Assembly (NCBI RefSeq): GCF_016834655.1
Contig: NZ_JAENHP010000011.1
Location: 62,001 to 126,000, forward strand
DNA length: 64,000 bases
DNA from: Paractinoplanes ovalisporus
Lineage (GTDB): Bacteria > Actinomycetota > Actinomycetes > Mycobacteriales > Micromonosporaceae
Direction: 5' to 3'
Shown here: positions 16,687-26,194 of the stretch, piece after piece
Numbering within the stretch: position 1 is the first letter of the stretch
Layout: every line of letters begins with the position of its first letter
Position numbers and translations under genes: made by a program
The notes under the pieces: generated by a model
Database searches by the model: none
What the model was told of the DNA's origin: nothing
Seen by the model: only the letters and a program-made list of their open reading frames with translations

Positions 16687-16901
16687 GCGGGACGGGCGGC
16701 CACGCGGGACGGGCGGCCACGCTTGCCCGGGCAGCCACGCGGGACGGGCGGCCACGCGGGACGGGCAGCCACGCGGGACGGGCGGCCACGCGGGACGGGC
16801 AGCCACGCGGGACGGGCAGCCACGCGGGACGGGCAGCCACGCGGGACGGGCAGCCACGCGGGACGGGCAGCCACGCGGGACGGGCAGCCACGCGGGACGG
16901 G
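16687..16901. repeat. Tandem array, about 12 x 17 bp
   Basis: Head-to-tail copies of GCGGGACGGGCAGCCAC (alternating A/G in the middle), with one diverged 18-bp unit near 16721. It fills almost all of the gap between the convergent AraC-type and YceI genes and stops seven bases before the YceI stop codon. Extremely G-rich on the plus strand. Confidence 0.95.
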
Positions 16902-16907
16902 CTGGGG

Positions 16908-17579
16908 TCAGCTGGCGGGGGCCTCGAGAATGGCCTCGCCGGCGATCTCGACCCGGACGGTCTTGCCGACCAGGACGCCGCCGCTTTCCAGGACCACGTT
17001 CCAGATCAGGCCGTAGTCGGCGCGCTCGAACTCGGCCCAGGCGTTGAAGCCGAAGATGTCGCGGCCGTACGGGTCGCGGCGGGCGCCGCCGTACTCGACG
17101 TTGAGGTCGATCGGGCGGGTCACGTCCTTGATCTTCAGGAGGCCGTGCACCACGAACTTGCCGGTGGGCTTGGCCGCCGGCAGCGGGGCGGTGTTGGGGC
17201 GGCGGGACAGCGGGTTGTTCCGCAGCCGCGCCCACAGCATGATCGCCTCGTTGTTCTCCTGCCACTCCACGCCGGTGCTGCGGAACTCGAGCGTCGGGTA
17301 CTTCTCGACGTCGAGGAAGTCGGGGCTGGACAGGTGCGTGTCCCGTTCCGGGTTGTGCGTGTTGAGGCTCGTGGCGTCGATGCTGGCGGTGACCGACGAG
17401 CGGGCCGGGTCTTCGGCGACAAAGATGGTCGCGCTCCCACGCGCGAATTCCCCCCGCACCGGACTGACCATCATGTGCTGGGCGTGGAAACCGAGACGCT
17501 TGTGTGCCTCGTCCAATTTGTACAAACCCGGGTCGGGAATGGTCAGGCCGTTCCACTCACGGATCGGTCGATCGACCAT
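16908..17579 (-). CDS. YceI-family lipid-binding-like protein
   Basis: 223-residue YceI-fold protein. Family marks include DEAHKRLGFHAQHMM near the start, a long strand-rich middle with DFLDVEKYPTLEFRS, and GLLKIKDVTRPIDL. YceI proteins form a lipocalin-like barrel that binds polyisoprenoid or other amphiphiles. There is no signal peptide, as is usual for actinobacterial members. The N-terminal extension is longer than the minimal family. ATG at 17579 sits 32 bases from a 12-bp perfect palindrome that could be its operator. Confidence 0.9.
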   Translation of the reverse strand: MVDRPIREWNGLTIPDPGLYKLDEAHKRLGFHAQHMMVSPVRGEFARGSATIFVAEDPARSSVTASIDATSLNTHNPERDTHLSSPDFLDVEKYPTLEFRSTGVEWQENNEAIMLWARLRNNPLSRRPNTAPLPAAKPTGKFVVHGLLKIKDVTRPIDLNVEYGGARRDPYGRDIFGFNAWAEFERADYGLIWNVVLESGGVLVGKTVRVEIAGEAILEAPAS

Positions 17580-18061
17580 AGCTGCGCTCCACCCCTCGGC
17601 CTCGTCACATCAGAATGCATTCTCCGAATTCAAAGGATCTTAGGGCCAAGACGCTCTTCGCGAACCCCCGCCCGGCCACTGTGGGTACAGACGGGCAGCT
17701 CAGTGGCCTGGGACACCGTCACAAAGGTGCGGTAATAGACCGATTCGTACGGCGACCGGCGTCACATTCTTCAGGTTTTCGTGACGCAGTGTTTTATCCA
17801 CCGAAACAAACTCATCTCGGGTGATGCTGAACACCCCATCCGGCGCGGTTCGACCCATTTCGATGCCTTGGGCGTGTCAGAAGTTCGACCAACCTTTATC
17901 CATTATGGACTCGCGTCCCGAAACCCGGGACACGCACCCGGGACGAAGCGCTCACGCACACACCGAAAGCCGTCACTGAGCAAAGAATCGAACCGGCGGT
18001 GATCGGCCAGGACCGCGCGGCGGGCCGCAGTGAGGGACGCGGCGGCGGGTGCGTTGCCGCG
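17580..18061. other. 482-bp non-coding region of lower GC
   Basis: No convincing gene; the short open frames here show no recognisable protein. Composition is clearly more AT-rich than the surroundings between about 17760 and 17910. Visible structures are a perfect palindrome AGAATGCATTCT at 17612-17623, likely in the YceI promoter, and GTCCCG/CGGGAC inverted repeats near 17924-17940. It may hold promoters and the remains of decayed sequence. Confidence 0.6.
17612..17623. promoter_or_regulatory. 12-bp perfect palindrome upstream of YceI
   Basis: AGAATGCATTCT is perfectly symmetric and lies 33 bases upstream of the YceI start codon, a fitting position for a dimeric repressor. A GAATTC follows at 17626. 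The regulator is not identified. Confidence 0.4.
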
Positions 18062-19048
<987 letters not shown>

Positions 19049-19094
19049 GGCTCGAACCTACTCCGCGGTCCTTACACCGGCACTGTGCGCCCAA

Positions 19095-19217
19095 ACACGT
19101 CGAGCCGAAACCAGCCGGGACACGTCGAGCCGAAACCAGCCGGGACACGTCGAGCCGAAACCGGCCGGGACACGTCAGGCCGAAATCCGCAGGAACGTCA
19201 GGCGGAAACCCGCCGGA
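19095..19217. repeat. Tandem array, 5 x 24-25 bp, copying a gene 3' end
   Basis: Units at 19095-19119, 19120-19144, 19145-19169, 19170-19193 and 19194-19217. The last unit is the 3' end of the methyltransferase gene including its stop (TCA at 19198-19200); the next unit retains that TCA, while the outer three have TCG. The array therefore looks like repeated duplication of the gene terminus. Confidence 0.85.
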
Positions 19218-19806
19218 AGACGTCGAGCAGGAACCACTCGTCCTCGTGGTGGACGACCCGTTCGAGGCCGGCCCGGGCGGCCAGAACTTCGTGAACCGCG
19301 AAGCCGTCGTAATGGGCGCCCTCGCCCCGGTCGCGGAAGTGCAGCGAGACCAGGTCTCCGCCGGGTTCGAGGCGCGAGACCATCCCGTCGACGGCGGCGT
19401 CGAGGTCGGCTGCCGACAGGTAGTAGAGCAGATCACCGATGACGATCAGGTCGAACACGCCGTCGGGGAGCTCGGCCGGCAGGTTCGCCCGCTCCACCCG
19501 TACGTGGGGAAGGCCTTTGACGTTGACCTGAGCCTGCTCGACCGCGGCGGGCACCGAATCGACCGCCAGCACCTCGTCGCAACGCTCGGCCAGCATCACC
19601 GTGAAGAGGCCGATCGACGCGCCCGGCTCGTATGCCCGGCGGTAGCGCTCACGCGGCAGACTGGCCAGCGTGACGGCGTATTTGCGCTGGTTGTGCCACT
19701 TGGTCGCGACGTCCCAGGGGTCGTCCTTGGCCTCGTAGAGACCGAGGAAGTGGTCCAGCGACACCGTGTCGGCCGGGGGTTGCGCGTCGTCGAGAGCTCG
19801 TGCCAC
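19198..19806 (-). CDS. NodS-like SAM-dependent methyltransferase
   Basis: 202-residue class I methyltransferase. DHFLGLYEAKDDPWDVATKW followed by QRKYAVTLASLP is the NodS-type N-terminal signature; motif I is YEPGASIGLFT, and DVFDLIVIGDLLYYL-like residues form motif IV. It likely methylates a small molecule. The GTG at 19806 gives the normal family N-terminus; TTG at 19866 would add 20 residues of no evident homology. The stop codon lies within a 25-bp repeat array. Confidence 0.85.
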   Translation of the reverse strand: MARALDDAQPPADTVSLDHFLGLYEAKDDPWDVATKWHNQRKYAVTLASLPRERYRRAYEPGASIGLFTVMLAERCDEVLAVDSVPAAVEQAQVNVKGLPHVRVERANLPAELPDGVFDLIVIGDLLYYLSAADLDAAVDGMVSRLEPGGDLVSLHFRDRGEGAHYDGFAVHEVLAARAGLERVVHHEDEWFLLDVFRRVSA

Positions 19807-19948
19807 CTGAAGAAAGTACCGGGCCCGCGGTGCCGCTGTGACGGAAGGGCACCCGTGCGACGGCAACGGGTGCTCAGGAAAACCGGAACCCGGCCGATGG
19901 GGCTCATGAGTGGTTGTGCGCCCGGAACGCCCCGGAGGGAGAGCCGTC

Positions 19949-21355
19949 GTGTCTCACCGGACCCGGCACACCCTCAGAGCGCGGCCCGGAAGACGGGACG
20001 ACGGCTTCACCATGATCGAGGTGCTGGTCAGCATCGCGATCATCTCGGTGGTCATGCTCTCGCTGGCCTCGTTCTTCGTGATCAGCATGCGCATCATCCA
20101 CCTGCAGGGTGACCGCCAGGCCGCGATCCAGGCCGCCGGCGACGCCATGGAACGCGTGCGCGGCCTGCAGGTCAGCGCCATGCTCACCGGCCGTGACCAG
20201 GCCAGCTCGCTGACCCAGTGGGCCAATCCGGCCGCGGGCGTGGCCGGCCTGCTGACCGACACCATGGAGTACGACGAGTCGGCCCTGCCCGGCAGCGGGC
20301 CGGCGGCGCCCCTGCCCACCACCTACCGCTCGCTCCGGCTCAGCGGCATCGAGTACCGCCAGAACTGGTACATCGGCTCGTGCGTGAGCAAGAACAACGG
20401 GACCTGCGGGAAGGGCGGCAACGGCCCCGAGTTCTACCGGGTCATCATCGCGGTCACCTGGACCGACAAGTACTGCCGGAACGACGCCTGCTCGTACGTC
20501 ACCTCGGAGCTGATCGCCAAGAACACCGAGGAACCGCTCTTCAACACGAACGAGGGCGCCACCGCGCTGACCCTGACCACCACGCCCGGCACCCAGACCA
20601 ACGACGTCACCGTGCCCGCCGGCCTCGCCTTCACGGCATCGGGCGGCCAGACCCCGTACACGTGGTCGGCGACCGGCCTGCCCGCCGGGCTGAGCATCGA
20701 CCCCAGCACTGGAACCGTCAGCGGCACGCCGACCACCACCGGCACCTCGACCACCAAGGTCACCGTCACCGACGCGTACCTGCAGGAGAGCTACGTCAGC
20801 TTCAGCTGGGTGATCAAGGCCCTGCCCACGATGACCGCGCCCGGCACGGTGACCTCGCAGGGCGGCGCCGCCTACAGCAAGACGTTCGCCGTCTCGAACG
20901 GCACGTCGCCGTACACCTGGGCCGCGGCCGCCGGCCCGTGGGGCAGCACCGGCCTGCCGCCCGGCCTCTCGCTCGACGCGAGCACCGGCATCGTCAGCGG
21001 CACCCCGACCACCGTGGGCACCAACAGCGTGACGCTGACGGTCACCGACAAGTGGAACCAGTCCAGCTCGCAGACGTTCAGCTGGGTCGTGCCGGCGCTG
21101 TCGGTCAACGCGTTCACCGTGCCGACGTCGGTCCGCGGCACGGCCATCAGCAGTGTGACCATGGCCGGCACCGGCGGCATCCGCCCGTACACGCTGTGGA
21201 GCGCGACCGCCCTCCCGGTCGGCCTGACCATCGACCCGACGACCGGCGTGATCAGCGGCACCCCGACCGTGGCCGGCACCTACAGCACCGTGATCCGGGT
21301 GGTCGACTCGGCCAACGCCAGCGCCACCCGCTCGGTCAGCTGGAAGGTGACATGA
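19949..21355 (+). CDS. Pilin-like protein with three putative Ig-like (He_PIG) repeats
   Basis: 468 residues. After a basic leader comes RRDDGFTMIEVLVSIAII, a textbook type IV prepilin cleavage site (cut after Gly, Phe+1, Glu+5) with a following hydrophobic helix. Residues about 50-215 are a pilin-like head. The rest holds three repeats of about 85 residues, each with a core such as TGLPAGLSIDPSTGTVSGTP, matching putative Ig (He_PIG) domains used in adhesion. GTG at 19949 has GGAGGGAG upstream. Its stop overlaps the next gene start by ATGA. First gene of a pilin-like operon; no pilus assembly ATPase or peptidase is in the window. Confidence 0.88.
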   Translation: MSHRTRHTLRARPGRRDDGFTMIEVLVSIAIISVVMLSLASFFVISMRIIHLQGDRQAAIQAAGDAMERVRGLQVSAMLTGRDQASSLTQWANPAAGVAGLLTDTMEYDESALPGSGPAAPLPTTYRSLRLSGIEYRQNWYIGSCVSKNNGTCGKGGNGPEFYRVIIAVTWTDKYCRNDACSYVTSELIAKNTEEPLFNTNEGATALTLTTTPGTQTNDVTVPAGLAFTASGGQTPYTWSATGLPAGLSIDPSTGTVSGTPTTTGTSTTKVTVTDAYLQESYVSFSWVIKALPTMTAPGTVTSQGGAAYSKTFAVSNGTSPYTWAAAAGPWGSTGLPPGLSLDASTGIVSGTPTTVGTNSVTLTVTDKWNQSSSQTFSWVVPALSVNAFTVPTSVRGTAISSVTMAGTGGIRPYTLWSATALPVGLTIDPTTGVISGTPTVAGTYSTVIRVVDSANASATRSVSWKVT

Positions 21356-21999
21356 TGCGCCCACGCGACGACGACGGCGTCACGCTCATCGAGATCGTGT
21401 TCGCCATGCTGATCATGGGGATCGCGGGGTCGCTGTTCACGGTCGCGGTCATCCAGATCTACCGCTCGACCAACCAGGTCGAGGCCTCGTTCGACGCCCA
21501 GCGGCAGATCGAGGCCATGTACGTGCGGCTCGACACCGAGATCCGCTACGCCCGCAGCATCAGCGACCCGGCCAAGGTGAGCGGCGACTGGTACGTCGAG
21601 TACCTGCTCAGCGTCAGCAACGTCGACACCTGCGTCGGGCTGCGCCTGAACACCACGACCGGCGAGCTGCAGCGCCGCCAGTGGACCAAGAACATCGACC
21701 CGCTCGTGCCGTCGGCCTGGACCGTGCTCGCGAGCAACGTCGTCGGCACCACCCCGTTCACCGTGATCCCGGCCGACAAGAAGACGCTGACCGGGTTCCG
21801 GTTCCAGCGGCTCACCCTGGCGATGAGCTCGGTGGTGGGCGGGGGCGGCGGTCAGGGCGGCGGCACCCGGGCCGGCTCCACCCAGGAGACCAACGTGACC
21901 TTCACCGCGCTCAACGCCTCGGCCGCGCAGAGCGACACCTCGTCGACCGGCGACTCGAACGCCTCGACCTGCACCGAGGCGCGCGGAGTGGCGTCGTGA
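21352..21999 (+). CDS. Pseudopilin-like minor protein
   Basis: 215 residues with MMRPRDDDGVTLIEIVFAML at the N-terminus: a prepilin site (Gly before Val+1, Glu+5) and a single hydrophobic helix. The remainder resembles PilW/GspJ-type minor pilins, with VEASFDAQRQIEAMYVRLDTE after the helix, then a Gly-rich stretch and a Ser/Thr-rich tail. ATG at 21352 overlaps the previous stop; ATG at 21355 is an alternative with better Shine-Dalgarno spacing. Its stop codon forms GTGA with a 23-codon mini-frame that leads into the next gene. Confidence 0.85.
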   Translation: MMRPRDDDGVTLIEIVFAMLIMGIAGSLFTVAVIQIYRSTNQVEASFDAQRQIEAMYVRLDTEIRYARSISDPAKVSGDWYVEYLLSVSNVDTCVGLRLNTTTGELQRRQWTKNIDPLVPSAWTVLASNVVGTTPFTVIPADKKTLTGFRFQRLTLAMSSVVGGGGGQGGGTRAGSTQETNVTFTALNASAAQSDTSSTGDSNASTCTEARGVAS

Positions 22000-22067
22000 A
22001 GTCGACTCGCTCCGAGGCACACGGAGTGGCGTCGACTCGCTCCGAGGCCCGCGGGGTGGCGTCGTGA
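21967..22067. repeat. Three copies of a stop/start junction, about 32 bp
   Basis: The sequence CGAGGCGCGCGGAGTGGCGT and its variants appear three times (ending near 21999, 22036 and 22067). The first and last copies end in GTCGTGAAG, which contains both the stop of one gene and the GTG start of the next. Confidence 0.8.
21996..22067 (+). CDS. 23-codon mini-frame bridging two coupled genes (repeat-derived)
   Basis: GTG at 21996 overlaps the stop of the pseudopilin (GTGA), and this frame ends at 22065-22067, where its stop again forms GTGA with the start of the next gene at 22064. It encodes VKSTRSEAHGVASTRSEARG plus VAS, built from about 32-bp repeats that copy the original stop/start junction. 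It is probably not a functional peptide but may carry ribosomes across the inserted copies. Confidence 0.45.
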   Translation: MKSTRSEAHGVASTRSEARGVAS

Positions 22068-23650
22068 AGATCGGGCGGGACGACCGGGGCAACATGACGC
22101 TCGCCATGCTCGTGGTGGTGGTCGGACTGACGCTCAGCGGCACCCTGGGCACGCTGGTGATCAGCCAGATCAAGAGCGCCGGCTACGACGCGCGACGGAT
22201 CATGGCGCTGCACGCCTCGCAGTCGGGCCTGGAGGCGGGACTGGCCCAGATCCGGGCCTCGACCAAGGTGAACAAGGACGGCGAGACCCGGGGCGACAAG
22301 ACCAAACTGCAGTGCGACCCGATGACCGGTTCGGTCGGCCAGGGCAACTCGGGCACGTGGTCGGTCTCGGTCGTCTATTACGACGCCGACCCGCAGGGCC
22401 ACTGGACCGACACGACATGGCTGACCGCGCACCGGATCAGTTGCACGACCACCGACGGCCCGAAGGACGTGCCCTTCTTCGCGGTCTTCACGTCGGTCGG
22501 CACCGCGTCGTACCAGGGCCAGATCGCCCGCCGGACGCTGACCGGAACGTACGTGTTCCACCTGGAGAACACGAACATCCTCGGCGGCCTGGTCCACGTC
22601 TATCGGGGCAGCACCGCGCTCAACGACCTCTGCATCGACGCCGGCTCGGGTGATCCCGCGCCCGACACCCCGGCCCGGCTCCAGCTCTGCAGCGCCGGCA
22701 GCACGGCGCAGACCTGGGCCTACACGGCGACCCTGCAGTTCGTGCTCGTCTCGTCGCAGACCAAATCCCTCCCGTACGGGATGTGCCTGGACGCCGGAAG
22801 CACGCACGTGGCCAACGCCCGCGTGCTGCTTCAGCCCTGCCAGACGACCAAGCCGTCGATCTACCGCCAGCAGTGGAGCTTCAACGACTCGGCCAACCTG
22901 GTCGGCACCAACAGCACCGGCACCGACGTGGACGGCTTCTGCTTCAACGTCGAGACCGCCAACCAGCCCGGCAGCTACCTGATCATCACCAAGACCTGCA
23001 CGAGCGGCTACAACAACGTGACCACGTTCTCGGCCGACGCCAATGTGGGCGCCGGGCAGGCCGCCTCGGACGTCGGCCGGTCGATCGGCCAGCTGATCAA
23101 CTACAACCAGTTCGGGCGCTGCCTCGACGACACCGGCGCCAACCCGAACGCGACCCACATGATCGCCTGGCCCTGCAAGCAGAACCCGAACCCGAACAAG
23201 GTGCTCTGGAACCAGCGCTACACCCTGCCCGCGTTCCCCGGTGACAGCGACAAGAGCAAGGACGCGACCGAGCTCAACTACAACACCGGCACCATCACCA
23301 TGACGTTCACCGCCGTCACCTACTGCCTGCAGAGCCCGCTGTCGACCGCGGTCTACAAGTATGTGACCACCAAGATCTGTGACGGCAGCGCGGCCCAGCA
23401 GTGGACCGTCTACGGCCGGACCAAGCTCTATGCCACGAGCTACATCATCAAGGACGTCAACGGCAAATGCCTGCAACCCCGCGACCCGAACGCCAGCCCG
23501 GCCGACCTGTACCAGGCCGTCAACAAGATCAGCAAGATCTACGTGGCCGACTGTGACGGGTCGACGCTGCAGAAGTGGAACGCCGACAAGAACGTGATCG
23601 AGGCGCTGGCGCTCAAGGACATCAACGAGAACCCGGCCCGCACGAACTGA
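22064..23650 (+). CDS. PilX-like anchored protein with ricin-type (QxW) repeats
   Basis: 528 residues. A short N-terminus (KIGRDDRGNMTLAMLVVVV) is followed by one hydrophobic helix as in PilX-type minor pilins, though without the canonical Glu+5. The large extracellular part contains ricin B-type lectin signatures, including AQTWAY, RQQWSF, AQQWTV and LQKWNA, with paired Cys in patterns such as MCLDAG and KCLQPRD. Together with the Ig-like repeats of the first gene, this points to a surface filament tip or pseudopilus that binds carbohydrate. GTG at 22064 is coupled through the mini-frame. Confidence 0.82.
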   Translation: MKIGRDDRGNMTLAMLVVVVGLTLSGTLGTLVISQIKSAGYDARRIMALHASQSGLEAGLAQIRASTKVNKDGETRGDKTKLQCDPMTGSVGQGNSGTWSVSVVYYDADPQGHWTDTTWLTAHRISCTTTDGPKDVPFFAVFTSVGTASYQGQIARRTLTGTYVFHLENTNILGGLVHVYRGSTALNDLCIDAGSGDPAPDTPARLQLCSAGSTAQTWAYTATLQFVLVSSQTKSLPYGMCLDAGSTHVANARVLLQPCQTTKPSIYRQQWSFNDSANLVGTNSTGTDVDGFCFNVETANQPGSYLIITKTCTSGYNNVTTFSADANVGAGQAASDVGRSIGQLINYNQFGRCLDDTGANPNATHMIAWPCKQNPNPNKVLWNQRYTLPAFPGDSDKSKDATELNYNTGTITMTFTAVTYCLQSPLSTAVYKYVTTKICDGSAAQQWTVYGRTKLYATSYIIKDVNGKCLQPRDPNASPADLYQAVNKISKIYVADCDGSTLQKWNADKNVIEALALKDINENPARTN

Positions 23651-23782
23651 CCGGGCCCGTCACCCCTGCAGCGGGAGCGCGGGACAGCGAAGGTCCTCGA
23701 TGCGCAGGCAAGTCCGTGATTTGCCGGAACTGCGCGCCCAGCAGCGGGAAGATGAAGATTCGGCGGCAGGGAAGGTGGTCGG

Positions 23783-26047
23783 GTGCCCGGACAGCGCGGC
23801 TGGTGGTGGTGGCTGCTGATCGTCGTGCCGGCGATGCTCGTCTCCTCCGCCCTTCCGGTGAGCGGGCAACTCGCGGTGTCCGCCGTGCTCGGCGCGGGCT
23901 TCACCGGCGCCATCCTGCTCGGCGTCCGGCTGCACCGCCCGGCCCGGTCCCGCGAGTGGCGGCTGCTCGCGCTCGCTGCCGCCTGCGGCACCGTGGCGAC
24001 GGCACTCTGGGCGGCCGAGGGCCTGACCGGGTCACTCACCGTCAACGGCCTCGGCGTCGTCGACATCCTGTTCTTCGCCGGCTACCCGCCCCTGGCGGTC
24101 GGCATCGCGCGATTGCCCGAGCGCACGGTCACCTCCCGCTGGGCCGGGCTGACCGAGACCGCGATCGTGCTCTGCACCGGCACCGTGCTGGCCTGGGTGC
24201 TGCTCTATGACCCGTACGTGCTGGACCGCGACGTCGAGCCCGCCGTGCCGGCCGTGGTGGCCTACCCGTTCCTCGACGCCGTGATCATCGGCCTGGCCAT
24301 CCGCCTGCTGATCGTGCAGAGCCGCGTCGGTGGCGCCCACCTGGCCGTGCTGGCCGCCGCCACGGTGCTCACCGCGTCCGACGTCCGCTACTTCCTCGAG
24401 GTCACGTCGCTCGACGAGACCACCGGCACGACGCTGAGCACGGCCGGCTGGACGATCGCGTTCACGCTGATCAGCGTGGCCGCGCTGCATCCCTCGGTCG
24501 CGCGCACCGACCCGGGGCCGGACGCCGTGGTCCGCACCTGGCGGGTCCTGGCCCTCTACGTCGTGCTGGTGCTGATCGGCCCGTTCGCCGCCGTCTATTC
24601 GATGCTGCGCGACCACCGGGCGGGCGAGCTCGGCCTGGACGACCTGGCGGTGCCGCTCACCCTGACCGGAGCGGTGTCGGTGCTGCTGGTGGTGCGGATG
24701 GCGCTCGCCACCCACCTCGCCGAGCAGCAGACCGCCACGCTCAAGCAGTCGCTGACCGGGCAGGCCGCCCTGCAGGAGTCGATGCGGCACATGGTGCTGC
24801 ACGACACGCTCACCGGACTGCCCAACCGCCGGAAGCTGGAGGAGCAGCTGACCGGGGAGGGCACGTTGCTGCTGCTCGACCTCGACGGCTTCAAGGAGGT
24901 CAACGACCGCCTGGGTCACACCATAGGCGACCAGCTGCTGGTCGCGGTGGCCGGACGGCTGCGGACGCTGCTGCGGCCGGGCGAGCTGCTGGCCCGTCCC
25001 GGCGGCGACGAGTTCGCCGTCCTCATCCGCGACGACGCCCCGGCGCGGGCCGAAGGGATCCTCGACGCCCTGCGCGACCCGATCGAGGTCTCCGGGCACA
25101 CGCTGCACGTCACCGGCAGCATCGGAGTGCGCCGCCTCGAACCCGGCGCCGGCCCCGACGAGCTGCTCAGCGACGTCGACCTGGCCCTCTACGCGGCCAA
25201 GGCCGACGGCAAGGACCGCTGCCGGGAGTTCGATCCGCGGCTGCGGCACGAGCAGGCCGAGCGCTTCCGGACGGTCGAACGGCTGCGGGCGGGCCTGGCG
25301 GCCGAGGAGTTCACCGTGCACTACCAGCCGATCGTGCGGATGCGGGGCGACGCCACGGCCGGCTTCGAGGCCCTGGTGCGCTGGACACCACCCGGGCAGG
25401 ACCCGATCGGGCCGGACAGGTTCATCCCGGCCGCCGAGAACAGCGGGCTGATCGTCGGCCTGGGCGAGTGGGTGCTGCGCCGGGCCTGCCTCGACGCGGC
25501 ACCTTGGTGGCACACGTACGGGGCGAACATCAGCGTCAACGTTTCTCCGCGGCAGCTCGCCGAGCACGACTTCACCGACGTGGTGCGCGGCGCCCTGAAC
25601 GCCGCCGGGCTGCCCGCAGCGGCGCTGGTCCTGGAGATCACCGAAGGGGTCCTCGTGCGGTCGGGCGGGCACGCCGAGCTCACCCTCGCGCATCTGGCCG
25701 CGTTGCGGGCCGAGGGGGTGCGGGTGGCCATCGACGACTTCGGCACCGGCTACTCGTCGCTGGCCTACCTGCGCGACCTGCCGATCGACATCCTCAAGAT
25801 CGACAAGTCGTTCATGCCGGACGACGCGACCGACGCGCAGCAGGCGGCGATGGTGCGCGCCGTGGTCGACCTGGCCCGTAGCCTGCGGCTGGTCACCGTG
25901 GCCGAGGGCGTGGAGACGGCGCAGCACGCCGAGCTGTTGCGCACGCTCGGCTGCGATAAGGGCCAGGGCTGGTTGTTCGGCCGCCCGGGCCCGGCCGCGG
26001 CCGCCTCGGACCGGCTCGCTTCCGAGGCCGCGGTGACGGTCTCCTAG
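23783..26047 (+). CDS. Membrane GGDEF-EAL protein (c-di-GMP turnover)
   Basis: 754 residues: about ten hydrophobic helices (residues 10-320), then GGDEF and EAL domains. The cyclase site PGGDEFAVLI is intact. The phosphodiesterase has FEALVRW, NVSPRQL, DDFGTGYSSLAYL and KIDKSF, the residues needed for metal binding and catalysis, so both activities are possible. GTG at 23783 follows GGGAAGG. It lies 132 bases after the pilin-like operon on the same strand, so c-di-GMP may control that surface structure; cyclic di-GMP control of pili is well known, but this link is inferred from order only. Its stop abuts a 38-bp repeat array. Confidence 0.93.
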   Translation: MPGQRGWWWWLLIVVPAMLVSSALPVSGQLAVSAVLGAGFTGAILLGVRLHRPARSREWRLLALAAACGTVATALWAAEGLTGSLTVNGLGVVDILFFAGYPPLAVGIARLPERTVTSRWAGLTETAIVLCTGTVLAWVLLYDPYVLDRDVEPAVPAVVAYPFLDAVIIGLAIRLLIVQSRVGGAHLAVLAAATVLTASDVRYFLEVTSLDETTGTTLSTAGWTIAFTLISVAALHPSVARTDPGPDAVVRTWRVLALYVVLVLIGPFAAVYSMLRDHRAGELGLDDLAVPLTLTGAVSVLLVVRMALATHLAEQQTATLKQSLTGQAALQESMRHMVLHDTLTGLPNRRKLEEQLTGEGTLLLLDLDGFKEVNDRLGHTIGDQLLVAVAGRLRTLLRPGELLARPGGDEFAVLIRDDAPARAEGILDALRDPIEVSGHTLHVTGSIGVRRLEPGAGPDELLSDVDLALYAAKADGKDRCREFDPRLRHEQAERFRTVERLRAGLAAEEFTVHYQPIVRMRGDATAGFEALVRWTPPGQDPIGPDRFIPAAENSGLIVGLGEWVLRRACLDAAPWWHTYGANISVNVSPRQLAEHDFTDVVRGALNAAGLPAAALVLEITEGVLVRSGGHAELTLAHLAALRAEGVRVAIDDFGTGYSSLAYLRDLPIDILKIDKSFMPDDATDAQQAAMVRAVVDLARSLRLVTVAEGVETAQHAELLRTLGCDKGQGWLFGRPGPAAAASDRLASEAAVTVS

Positions 26048-26194
26048 CGGCGGGCCATCGCCACGGCCACCCGGCGGGGCTCAGCGGCGGGCCATCGCCT
26101 CGGCCGCTCGGCCGGGGCTCAGCGGCGGGCCATCGCCTCGGCCGCTCGGCCGGGACTCAGCGGCGGGCCATCGCCTCGGCCGCGAAGTGCATCA
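26045..26194. repeat. Tandem array, 38-bp units copying the amidoligase 3' end
   Basis: TCAGCGGCGGGCCATCGCCT recurs with its TCA at 26081, 26119 and 26157, exactly 38 bp apart, plus a fourth diverged copy overlapping the GGDEF-EAL stop. The copy at 26157 is the genuine stop and last codons of the amidoligase gene. The units fill the whole space between two convergent genes. Confidence 0.9.

Noticed and set aside
17615..17824. 69-codon frame in the non-coding region upstream of YceI
   Set aside because: No ribosome-binding site, recognisable motif or typical codon pattern; it begins in a palindrome that is more likely regulatory.
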